This document shows, in pieces, positions 8,309 through 16,074 of a DNA stretch of 64,000 nucleotides (positions are counted from its first letter, which is position 1; the number at the start of each line of letters is the position of its first letter). The notes under the pieces are model-generated. The model did not search any database and was not told the origin of the DNA. It saw only the letters and a program-made list of their open reading frames with translations. Source of the stretch: Paenibacillus sambharensis (GTDB lineage: Bacteria; Bacillota; Bacilli; Paenibacillales; Paenibacillaceae); assembly GCF_003233845.1 (NCBI RefSeq), contig NZ_QKRB01000031.1, forward strand, positions 1-64,000. The letters run 5' to 3'. Both the position numbers and the translations under genes were made by a program.

Positions 8309-9130
8309 ATGAATAAGCTCATTATGGTGGTTCTTGATGGTCTTCGTTACGACACAGCCAGGCAGTCCATGGGATATTTGAATCATCTCGTTGAGCATAG
8401 GCAGGCAGCAGTATACAAGGTGGTCTCGGAGCTGCCGAGCTTGTCACGTCCCCTGTACGAGGTGCTGCTCACGGGTACGCCTGCCTGGCTGAACGGGATA
8501 ACGGCCAATCACATGGCCCGGCTCTCCAGCCAGACCAGCCTGTTTCATCTGGCGCGGCAGCAGGGCCGAAGGACGGCGGCAGCCGCTTACTACTGGGTTA
8601 GCGAGCTGGTGCAGCGGGCGCCGTTCCATTATGCTGAGGACCGGGAACAGCATAATGAAGCCCTCCCGATCCAGCATAGCAAATTTTACTTTGATGACAG
8701 CTATCCGGACTCTCATCTGCTGCTGGACGGTGAAGTTCTTCGCAGACAGTGGGACCCGCACTTCCTCTACATACATCCTATGGGCATTGATGATGCCGGA
8801 CATAAATACGGAGCCGATTCGAAGCAGTATCGCGGCAAAGCCATTGAAGTGGACAGCTTGCTCGCCGCTTTGGTGCCGGGGTGGATGAAAGAAGGGTATC
8901 ACGTGCTCATCACATCCGACCATGGCATGAATAAGGACGGCCAGCATGGAGGGACTGGCTGCGAGGAAAGGGAAGTGCCGCTGTACTGCATCAGTCCCGT
9001 ATTCGTACCCGGCGAATACAGCCAGGAGCTTTCCCAGCTGTGGCTGGCTCCGCTCTGCTGCCGCATACTCGGCATACCGCTGTCTTCAGCCATGACGATG
9101 CCTGCTGATTGGGAGGGATTGCAGCTGTGA
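8309..9130 (+). CDS. Alkaline-phosphatase-superfamily phosphodiesterase/nucleotide pyrophosphatase-like enzyme
   Basis: This 273-residue protein has the metal and nucleophile landmarks of the type I phosphodiesterase/NPP branch: VVLDGLRYD with D10, a probable nucleophile S46 in SLSRPLYEVLLTG, HPMGIDDAGHKYG, and SDHGMNKDGQHGG. There is no signal peptide, so it should act in the cytosol on an imported substrate. The start ATG follows GAGGAGGAG. Its stop overlaps the start of the PHP gene (GTGA). The family covers phosphomonoesters, phosphodiesters and phosphonates, so the exact reaction is open. Confidence 0.82.
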   Translation: MNKLIMVVLDGLRYDTARQSMGYLNHLVEHRQAAVYKVVSELPSLSRPLYEVLLTGTPAWLNGITANHMARLSSQTSLFHLARQQGRRTAAAAYYWVSELVQRAPFHYAEDREQHNEALPIQHSKFYFDDSYPDSHLLLDGEVLRRQWDPHFLYIHPMGIDDAGHKYGADSKQYRGKAIEVDSLLAALVPGWMKEGYHVLITSDHGMNKDGQHGGTGCEEREVPLYCISPVFVPGEYSQELSQLWLAPLCCRILGIPLSSAMTMPADWEGLQL

Positions 9131-10179
9131 AGGCGGACATGCATGTTCACCTGGAGGAAGGACCCTACACGCTGCATTGGCTGACAAGAACCATGCAGGC
9201 GTTACAAGCATCATTACCGGGGGCTGAAGAGTTTCGAGTTAACGCCGAGATTACGAACGAAGGCGGCGACCCCCCATTAGAGAGACACTCTCTGGCGTGG
9301 ATGAAATCCGAAGCGGGCAGGCTGCATGAACGTCTGGATAAAGGCTGCTTCTCTATGGAATGGCTGGATCGTTATTTGGCCTGGGCCAGAGCCAGAGGCA
9401 TTGAGCGCTTAGGGATTGTGGATCACCTGTACCGGTTCGAAGAGTTCCAGTCCTATTACGCCAAGCATATGACGCTTGATGACAGCGAGCTGGGGCGGAT
9501 GCAGCACAGGTGGCTGGATCACGTATGCATCGGCTCGATCCATGACTTTCTGGGACCCGTTCAGGAAGCGGCGGACCGGCTCGGCGGAATCAGTGTCGGC
9601 CTGGAGGCGGATTATTTTCCAGGTGCAGAGGATGAACTGCGCCGTCTGCTGGCTCCATATCAGGTGGACTATGTGATCGGATCGGTTCATTTCCTTCACG
9701 GCTGGGGCTTCGATAATCCGGACACCCAAGCCAGATTTGAACCGATTGACTTGCTGCAGCTGTACACTGACTATTACTCCACTGTTCAAGAAGCAGCCCG
9801 CTGCGGGCTGTTCGAATTTATCGGACACCCGGACAACTTGAAGCTGTTCGGCTTCCGTCCGGATGAGGGGCAGCTGATGCCGCTCTATGAGGAGACGGCC
9901 AAAGTTATGAAGGAAGCGGGGGTTGGCACCGAAATCAATACCGGGCTGGCCTATCGGTATCCGGTCGCAGAGAGCAGCCCCAGTCCTGCTTTGCTGAGAA
10001 TCTTGAGCCGGTACGGTGTGCCGCTTGCCACCTCATCTGATGCCCATTATCCCGACGATACCGGCATGCTGCTGGAGGAGGCAACGGAACTCGCTAAGAA
10101 GGCGGGTTACACGGAATTGTGTTACTACAGCGGCAGACAGCGTGTCACTTACCCGATTGCCGGGAAGAATTCCCCGTAG
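9127..10179 (+). CDS. PHP-domain phosphoesterase (histidinol-phosphatase-like)
   Basis: This 350-residue metalloenzyme has the PHP motifs DMHVHLEEG near the N terminus, GIVDHLYR, EADYFPG, IGSVHFL, FIGHPD and SSDAHYPDD near the C terminus, which together bind a tri-metal centre for phosphoester hydrolysis. The GTG at 9127 overlaps the TGA of the preceding gene and follows GGGAGGG (9110-9116); an upstream in-frame TTG at 9109 is less well placed. It is longer than histidinol phosphatase (about 270), with an insert in residues 30-100. As last gene of the operon it could complete breakdown of the imported phosphoester. Confidence 0.85.
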   Translation: MKADMHVHLEEGPYTLHWLTRTMQALQASLPGAEEFRVNAEITNEGGDPPLERHSLAWMKSEAGRLHERLDKGCFSMEWLDRYLAWARARGIERLGIVDHLYRFEEFQSYYAKHMTLDDSELGRMQHRWLDHVCIGSIHDFLGPVQEAADRLGGISVGLEADYFPGAEDELRRLLAPYQVDYVIGSVHFLHGWGFDNPDTQARFEPIDLLQLYTDYYSTVQEAARCGLFEFIGHPDNLKLFGFRPDEGQLMPLYEETAKVMKEAGVGTEINTGLAYRYPVAESSPSPALLRILSRYGVPLATSSDAHYPDDTGMLLEEATELAKKAGYTELCYYSGRQRVTYPIAGKNSP

Positions 10180-10188
10180 CATCAGAAT

Positions 10189-10213
10189 AACCACTGGCTT
10201 CAGTGGTTTTTTT
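10189..10213 (+). terminator. Operon terminator
   Basis: AACCACTG/CAGTGGTT (10189-10196 with 10201-10208) closes on a GCTT loop and is followed by a T-run. It ends the transport/phosphoesterase operon. Confidence 0.9.
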
Positions 10214-10250
10214 GCTGTTTGTGCTCAGATGATTTTGAATAAGCGGTCAA

Positions 10251-10270
10251 AGTTGAATATCTGTTCAACT
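10251..10270. promoter_or_regulatory. Operator-like inverted repeat, copy 1
   Basis: AGTTGA-N8-TCAACT, 20 bp. It overlaps the T of a perfect TATAAT at 10270-10275. A second copy lies at 10332. The central bases also agree (A at 7, CTG at 11-13). Probably the site of the TetR regulator encoded at 13579 (inference). Confidence 0.7.
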
Positions 10271-10275
10271 ATAAT
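10270..10275 (+). promoter_or_regulatory. Probable -10 box of the RND operon
   Basis: TATAAT, with GTCAAA at 10246-10251 as a weak -35 at 18 bp spacing. Its first base is the last base of operator copy 1, which would suit repression. Confidence 0.5.
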
Positions 10276-10331
10276 TTGCTTTTGCCGATAATATCCGCTA
10301 ATATTAAGCCATTGGTCTCATAAATATAAAA

Positions 10332-10351
10332 AGTTGAACGACTGGTCAACT
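10332..10351. promoter_or_regulatory. Operator-like inverted repeat, copy 2
   Basis: AGTTGA-N8-TCAACT again, 81 bp downstream of copy 1 and 19 bp before the RND start codon, just upstream of its ribosome site (AAGGAGTGG). Confidence 0.7.
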
Positions 10352-10369
10352 TACACAAGGAGTGGAAGA

Positions 10370-13300
10370 ATGAAAGGAATCATTAACTTCTCGCTGAACA
10401 ACAAGTTTGCGGTCTGGATTATGACCATCATCATTACCGTATCCGGCTTGTATGCGGGACTGACGATGAAGCAGGAGACGCTTCCGGATCTTGAGCTGCC
10501 GATCGTGCAGGTCACGACGATTTATCCGGGCGCAGCACCTGAAGAAGTTGTAGACAAGCTTACACAGCCGCTTGAGCAGCGTATCCTGAACATTAGCGGT
10601 GTGGAGAGCGTAACCTCGCAATCGATGGAGAACGTGTCTGCTATTACCGTACAGTTCGATTATGGAACCAATATGGATAAGGCAGAGCAGAATATCTCGA
10701 ATGAGATCAAGGATATTGCGCTTCCGGGCGGTGTGGATAGTCCAAGCATCTCTCGTCTCAGCATCAATGCCTTTCCGATCCTGTCTCTAAGCGTATCAAG
10801 CAAGGACGGATCGCTGGAAGATCTGACGAAGCTGGTTGAGGATCAATATAAGCCTGCCCTGGAAGGCCTGAACGGTGTAGCCAGTGTGGCGGTTGCCGGC
10901 CAGCAAATCAAGGAGGTTCAGCTTCGCTTCCATGAGGAGAAGATGGCCGAGCTTGGTTTGAGTGAAGAGACGGTTAAAGGCATCGTTCAGGCTTCCGTGC
11001 TGAAGGTGCCGCTGGGCTTGTTCGAAATGGGTGATACGGCTAAGACTGTCGTGGTAGACGGCAATATCGTCTCGCTTGAAGAATTGAAGGCCATCGCGAT
11101 TCCGGTTATTCCTGCTGGAGCAGGCGGAGCGCAGGCACCTGATGCACCGAACAGCGGGCCGGCTGCAGGTATGCCGCAGGGGGCGCAGGGATCACCTCAG
11201 CCGCAGGAACAGCCGGAATCGCCGCAGGCTCCTCAGCAGGGAGCAGCAGCTCCGGGCATTCCAACGGTACAGCTGAATGAGATCGCGGATATCGAGCTGG
11301 TTGCCTTATCCCAATCGATATCCCGCACGAACGGCCAGGAGTCGATCGGAATTCAGATCGTTAAGGGCGCGGATGCCAATACGGTTCAGGTTGCCAATCT
11401 GGTCAAGGACAAGGTGGAGGAATTCAAGGAAGATAATGCATCTCTTGAGTTCGTAACGATGTTTGACCAGGCGGAGCCAATCGAGCAATCCGTCCATACG
11501 ATGCTGAACAAAGCGCTGTTCGGCGCACTCTTTGCCATTCTCGTCATCATGGTCTTCCTGCGGAACATCCGGATGACTCTGATTTCGGTAATCTCCATCC
11601 CGTTGTCGCTGCTGATCGGCATCCTGCTGCTCAAGCAGATGGATATCACGCTGAACATGATGACGCTCGGCGCGATGACGGTAGCCATCGGACGGGTTGT
11701 CGACGACTCGATTGTTGTCATTGAGAATATCTACAGACGCAGTGCGCTCAAGAATGAACCGCTGAAGGGCAAGGCATTGATTCTGGATGCGACGCGTGAG
11801 ATGTTCATCCCGATTGCCTCTTCGACAATCGTAACGATTGCCGTATTCGTACCGCTTGCAGCGGTAGGCGGCATGGTCGGCGAGCTGTTCATCCCGTTTG
11901 CGCTTACGATGGTGTTTGCTCTGCTTGCATCACTGCTCGTGGCCATTACGATTGTTCCTATGCTCGGGCATACAATGTTCCGCAACGGCCTGAAGGGTAA
12001 ACAGCTGCATGATGAGGAAGATGTCGGCCGTTTGGGTAACGGATATAGAAGACTTCTGCAGTGGACGCTTAATCACAAGATCGTCACACTGCTGGCAGCC
12101 GTCATCATACTGGTCGGCAGCTTGTTCCTGGCCCGGGTAGTCGGCACCAGCTTCCTGCCTGAAGAGGAACAGAAGTATGCAATGGTAACGTACTCGCCGG
12201 CACCTGGCGAACTGCTGGAGCAGGTCAAGGATGTATCACTGAAAGCGGAAGAACTGGTCCTTCAGACCGAGGATGTAACTGATGTGCAGTATTCCGTAGG
12301 CGGCAGCAATCCGCTGAATCCTGCTGCAACCAAATCAGCACTGTTTTACGTGATGTTTGAAGATGACACAGCGAACTTCGCCGAGCGGAAGAAGGAGCTG
12401 ATTACGCAGCTTCAGGACACCACCGGCGGCGAAGGACAATGGAAAGAGATGGATATGTCCGGTGGTATGGGCGGCAGCAACCTGACACTGAATGTGTATG
12501 GTCCGAGCTATGAAGAGATTCATACAGCCATCGGTCAAATCGAGCCAATTATGAAGGAAGACGGCAACCTGGAGGATGTGGAGTCCAGCGTAACGGAATC
12601 TTATGAGCAGTATACGCTCATTGCCAATCAGGAGAAGCTGAGCAGCCTTGGTCTGACAACCGGCCAAATTGCTATGGCACTAAGCCCTGAGAGGGAGCAG
12701 CCTGTACTCACTTCGGTTAAGGTTGAGGGCAAGGAGTATGAGGTTAAGATCTATACCGATCCGAAAACCTATAAATCGATAGCCGATATTGAGAATGAAG
12801 TCATTATGTCGCCTCTTGGCCTGCCGGTTCAGATCAAGGATGTCGTCGAGGTCAAAGAAGGCGAATCTCCGAATACGATTACACGGCTGGATGGCCGCAT
12901 GTATGCTTCGATCCAGGCAGCTATTACATCAGCAGATGTCGGCAAGGCGTCGAGCCAGCTTCAGCAGAAGGTGGATGAACTTGAGCTTCCTGAAGGTGTA
13001 AGCGTAGAATTCGGCGGCGTAACTGAGCAGCTGAACGAGACGTTTACCCAGTTAGGTCTCGCGATGCTGGCAGCTATCGCTATTGTTTATCTGGTGCTGG
13101 TCATAACGTTTGGCGGCGGTCTCGCTCCATTCGCGATCCTGTTCTCCCTGCCATTTACCGTAATCGGTGCATTGGTCGGCCTGTGGATTGCAGGAGAGAC
13201 GATCAGCGTATCAGCGATGATGGGCGCGCTTATGCTGATCGGGATCGTGGTGACCAACGCAATTGTGCTTATCGACCGGGTAATCAAGAAGGAAGAGAGC

Positions 13301-13555
13301 GGTCTGTCGACCCGTGAGGCTCTTATCGAAGCGGCTGGTACCCGTCTCCGTCCGATTCTGATGACGGCGCTTGCTACAATCGGCGCACTTCTGCCGCTGG
13401 CCTTCGGATTTGAAAGTGCGGGCATTATCTCCAAAGGTCTTGGCGTGACAGTTATCGGCGGTCTGACAAGCTCCACGCTGCTGACCCTGCTGATTGTGCC
13501 AATTGTTTATGAGATCTTGATGAAGCTGAGACCGAAGCGCAAGACAGCCGAATAA
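10370..13555 (+). CDS. RND-family efflux transporter (SwrC/AcrB-like)
   Basis: This 1,061-residue protein has the RND layout: a first helix near 10-30, a large extracellular loop, a central helix bundle with the proton-relay motif TVAIGRVVDDSIVVIENIY in TM4, a second loop, and a C-terminal bundle ending in a basic tail. In Gram-positives such proteins export surfactants, lipids or drugs, or assist secretion. The start ATG at 10370 follows AAGGAGTGG. An unusual stretch of roughly 50 residues rich in proline, glutamine, alanine and glycine sits in the first extracellular loop at about 250-300. The gene is followed after 23 bp by a TetR gene, so the two probably form an operon under the repeated operator. 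Confidence 0.92.
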   Translation: MKGIINFSLNNKFAVWIMTIIITVSGLYAGLTMKQETLPDLELPIVQVTTIYPGAAPEEVVDKLTQPLEQRILNISGVESVTSQSMENVSAITVQFDYGTNMDKAEQNISNEIKDIALPGGVDSPSISRLSINAFPILSLSVSSKDGSLEDLTKLVEDQYKPALEGLNGVASVAVAGQQIKEVQLRFHEEKMAELGLSEETVKGIVQASVLKVPLGLFEMGDTAKTVVVDGNIVSLEELKAIAIPVIPAGAGGAQAPDAPNSGPAAGMPQGAQGSPQPQEQPESPQAPQQGAAAPGIPTVQLNEIADIELVALSQSISRTNGQESIGIQIVKGADANTVQVANLVKDKVEEFKEDNASLEFVTMFDQAEPIEQSVHTMLNKALFGALFAILVIMVFLRNIRMTLISVISIPLSLLIGILLLKQMDITLNMMTLGAMTVAIGRVVDDSIVVIENIYRRSALKNEPLKGKALILDATREMFIPIASSTIVTIAVFVPLAAVGGMVGELFIPFALTMVFALLASLLVAITIVPMLGHTMFRNGLKGKQLHDEEDVGRLGNGYRRLLQWTLNHKIVTLLAAVIILVGSLFLARVVGTSFLPEEEQKYAMVTYSPAPGELLEQVKDVSLKAEELVLQTEDVTDVQYSVGGSNPLNPAATKSALFYVMFEDDTANFAERKKELITQLQDTTGGEGQWKEMDMSGGMGGSNLTLNVYGPSYEEIHTAIGQIEPIMKEDGNLEDVESSVTESYEQYTLIANQEKLSSLGLTTGQIAMALSPEREQPVLTSVKVEGKEYEVKIYTDPKTYKSIADIENEVIMSPLGLPVQIKDVVEVKEGESPNTITRLDGRMYASIQAAITSADVGKASSQLQQKVDELELPEGVSVEFGGVTEQLNETFTQLGLAMLAAIAIVYLVLVITFGGGLAPFAILFSLPFTVIGALVGLWIAGETISVSAMMGALMLIGIVVTNAIVLIDRVIKKEESGLSTREALIEAAGTRLRPILMTALATIGALLPLAFGFESAGIISKGLGVTVIGGLTSSTLLTLLIVPIVYEILMKLRPKRKTAE

Positions 13556-13578
13556 CAAGCGGCAGGGGAGGAGAAGGA

Positions 13579-14472
13579 ATGAACCCGAAGAAAAAGCTGA
13601 TACTCGACAGCGCGTTAAGCTGCTTTATACGGAAAGGGTATCATGCATCCTCCATCCAGGAAATTGCCGAAGAAGCCGGGATTGCAAAAGGGCTGGTCTA
13701 CTTTTACTTTAAGTCGAAGGAAGACCTGCTCCACTCTTGTCTGAAATATCACTTTGAACGGATAACAGTTGAGGTGAAGCGGCAGCTGGATACGGACGAT
13801 CTTTCCCCAAGGGAGCGATTGTCCGGCATGCTGAGCTACATGTTTACGAACAGTGCCGAGCACAGTGATCTGATCAAGATATTAATGCGGGAACAAGCGA
13901 TCCATGTGAATGACGAGCTGGCAGCCTTTTTCGTCCAGATGCGGATGAACAGCCTCCATATCTTCAGTGATTTAATTATCGGGATCTATGGAGAGGACAG
14001 CAGAACATACGCCATTGACGCGGCCAGCATTCTTCAGGCGATGTGTAATGAATACACCTTTTACCTGCTCTTCAACAATAACTTCAGTGAAGCGGATCAT
14101 CTGGTCGCCTACATTATGGACCGGCTTGATGATATTGTCCTCGGTATGACAGCACGAGGCGGCAAGCCGTTGATTGACTACAGCAGCATTGGCTCCTCGC
14201 ATGATGAGATCGTGCGTTACTTTGAAGGGGAGAAGAGCGGGTGGGCTGGGCCGATCGCGGATTTCAAGGTTCAATTGGATAAGATCAAAATCAATGAAGA
14301 ACAGCGTGAGGAGCTGGCCTCCTCCATTCAGATCCTGGAAGCCGAGTTTGGAAGTGAAACGCCGAACAAAATGGTGATCAAAGGGATGCTCGCTTATATT
14401 CGCAGCCTTGATTTAAAGCAGCTTCAGGAACCATCTGACCGGCTGGAAATCGTGCTTAACCAGCTGAAATAA
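13579..14472 (+). CDS. TetR/AcrR-family transcriptional regulator
   Basis: This 297-residue regulator has a typical N-terminal DNA-binding domain (SIQEIAEEAGIAKGLVYFYFKSKEDLL at about 23-49). It is about 100 residues longer than the usual TetR, with an extra charged, helical C terminus after the ligand-binding part. The start follows GGGGAGGAGAAGG. Being cotranscribed with the RND gene, it most likely represses the exporter through the AGTTGA-N8-TCAACT sites (inference). Confidence 0.88.
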   Translation: MNPKKKLILDSALSCFIRKGYHASSIQEIAEEAGIAKGLVYFYFKSKEDLLHSCLKYHFERITVEVKRQLDTDDLSPRERLSGMLSYMFTNSAEHSDLIKILMREQAIHVNDELAAFFVQMRMNSLHIFSDLIIGIYGEDSRTYAIDAASILQAMCNEYTFYLLFNNNFSEADHLVAYIMDRLDDIVLGMTARGGKPLIDYSSIGSSHDEIVRYFEGEKSGWAGPIADFKVQLDKIKINEEQREELASSIQILEAEFGSETPNKMVIKGMLAYIRSLDLKQLQEPSDRLEIVLNQLK

Positions 14473-14490
14473 GGGCATAGCTTACTGGCA

Positions 14491-14538
14491 AAGCCTTACC
14501 GTTTGCGGACGAATGTCTGCCGGTAAGGCTTTTTTTGT
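14491..14538 (+). terminator. Rho-independent terminator
   Basis: AAGCCTTACCG pairs with CGGTAAGGCTT (14491-14501 with 14521-14531). An inner stem GCGGAC/GTCTGC lies in the loop, and a run of seven T follows. It closes the RND-TetR operon. Confidence 0.9.
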
Positions 14539-14615
14539 CCTGATAGAACAGGCAGAGGAAGGAAATAATGAGAGGGCAGTACAACAAATGGATCTTGAAG
14601 GAGGTAGCACGAATT

Positions 14616-14789
14616 ATGCCAACAAGCCGTAATCATCAGGGTGCGCATGGAATCGGTCAAGCGGAGCAGCAGATCAAGAATCAGCATCAAACCGCAGCAG
14701 CTATACAAGGCACGAATGAAGTGGACAAGCGTGTAGATAAGGCGGCTCACCGCACAGAAACCGAATTGGACGAAATCATTGACAACTAA
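14616..14789 (+). CDS. Small hydrophilic protein, 57 residues, unknown
   Basis: The ATG at 14616 follows a strong AAGGAGGT. The product is very hydrophilic, rich in glutamine, histidine and alanine (EQQIKNQHQTAAA) with an acidic C terminus (TELDEIIDN), and lacks membrane segments and cysteines. In composition it resembles small soluble spore-associated proteins, but I see no known SASP motif. Sixteen extra in-frame codons upstream (from 14568) lack a ribosome site. It stands alone between a terminator and the SRAP gene. Confidence 0.6.
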   Translation: MPTSRNHQGAHGIGQAEQQIKNQHQTAAAIQGTNEVDKRVDKAAHRTETELDEIIDN

Positions 14790-14877
14790 GATCAGATAGG
14801 TCGTCCATCAATTATAATGGAGTATGAATAATCCGTTTATTTAGGCAGATACTGTACCTAAAGGAGCGGATGCAGGA

Positions 14878-15522
14878 ATGTGCCAATTGTTTGCTTTGGA
14901 AGCGGGAGCAGAGGAAATACGGGATCAATTCCGTGTCAACAAGGTCATGATGGAGATATCGCCGCGCAAGCAGATTGAGCCAACAGATAATGTTCCGATC
15001 ATTGTCGGCAAGCAGCAGGAGAGAAGATTGATAGAATCCCGCTGGGGCCTGTTCCCGTTCTGGGCCAAGGATTCCATTAATGCTGATCTTGACGGTGTGC
15101 TTACCAAGGAAATCTTCGACCGAATTATCAAGAAACAGCGCTGTATAATTCCTTGTACATCTGTCTGCAAGGTTGAGGATGACGGCAAACAGAAGCAGTC
15201 TGTCTCCTTAACATATAAGGGCTCAAGGCTATTTGGCATGGCTGGTCTGTACGAGGAACGAGTGGATCCGCGCGGACAGGTGCATCGTACCTGTACCATC
15301 GTGACGACTGCTCCCGGCCTTGGAGTTGAACACCATTGGAAGGGGCTTCCCGTTATTATTAGCGAGGATGAGCTGGAAGAATGGCTGGATCCAGGCATGC
15401 GTGAGAAGAATATGTGGCAAAGCCGCTTCACCCCCTTACATGCTGATCATGTGAGTATCAAGGTGGAGATTGAAGAGCCGGTCAAATTTACCTTTCAGAT
15501 GCTTGCGGGCGGAAGAGCCTGA
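14878..15522 (+). CDS. Divergent SRAP (YedK/HMCES-like) protein
   Basis: This 214-residue protein begins Met-Cys, as in SRAP proteins where the processed Cys2 crosslinks to abasic sites in single-stranded DNA. WGLFPFWAKD, the INA motif near 67-69, AGLYEE (near 122-127) and HHWKGLPVII (near 152-161) align with the family. The usual NARxE and GFYEW motifs are altered here (NADLDG and SVCKVE), so some DNA-binding and catalytic residues are missing or shifted. The start follows AAAGGAGCGG. It may be a paralogue with changed activity. Confidence 0.82.
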   Translation: MCQLFALEAGAEEIRDQFRVNKVMMEISPRKQIEPTDNVPIIVGKQQERRLIESRWGLFPFWAKDSINADLDGVLTKEIFDRIIKKQRCIIPCTSVCKVEDDGKQKQSVSLTYKGSRLFGMAGLYEERVDPRGQVHRTCTIVTTAPGLGVEHHWKGLPVIISEDELEEWLDPGMREKNMWQSRFTPLHADHVSIKVEIEEPVKFTFQMLAGGRA

Positions 15523-15561
15523 AGGCGCCAGATCCCTTTAAGGAGCTGCTAAGCTCAAAAT

Positions 15562-15594
15562 AACAGCCATACGGCCGGTTGCCGTATGGCTGTT
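15562..15594 (+). terminator. Rho-independent terminator
   Basis: A 14 bp perfect stem (15562-15575 with 15581-15594) with a 5-base loop follows the SRAP gene and ends in TGTTTAA. It could also serve the minus-strand Spo0E-like gene. Confidence 0.8.
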
Positions 15595-15641
15595 TAACAT
15601 GTGCGGAGTAATTGATCTGATCGGGTAGTACTATGTATAGC

Positions 15642-15791
15642 TTAACGGCGGTTTTTCATCGACTGCACGATTAGCGTGTCTAGTTTTTGGCTCATCGTAA
15701 TCACTTCAGGGTGAAGCAGGTTATAGTAGTTCTTTTCTGCCACTTGGAGAAGCTCATCTTTAAGCACGACAATTTTGTCTGCGAGACTCAT
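15642..15791 (-). CDS. Spo0E-like aspartyl-phosphate phosphatase (49 residues)
   Basis: This short gene encodes a two-helix protein ending in HPEVITMSQKLDTLIVQSMK, which contains the Spo0E-family signature SxxLDxLI. Family members dephosphorylate the response regulator Spo0A-P and so delay sporulation. The length (49 residues) is within the short end of the family. An AGGGTG ribosome site precedes the ATG at 15791. It is monocistronic and convergent with the SRAP gene. It supports an endospore-forming host. Confidence 0.85.
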   Translation of the reverse strand: MSLADKIVVLKDELLQVAEKNYYNLLHPEVITMSQKLDTLIVQSMKNRR

Positions 15792-16074
15792 GGTTAATCA
15801 CCCTGACTTTCTTCATGTTTTTTGAGGACAGAGTCAGTATATCCCACAATTACTAAGAAACTATTAAGTAAGTGTGAGAATATCGGGTTCTTTTTTGCAG
15901 GCTGCGGACAGGAAACATGAGAGCGGAAAAATGCTCTTTATAATATTCACCCGATCACTTCCAATTGAAACCTGTTTTGTATAAATTATCGGCGAATTAG
16001 ATTAGAAAATTCAAATGTGATAAAATTAATAGAAGAGCTTGCTTGAAGACTAGCAGAGATAGGGGTGAAGGGCA

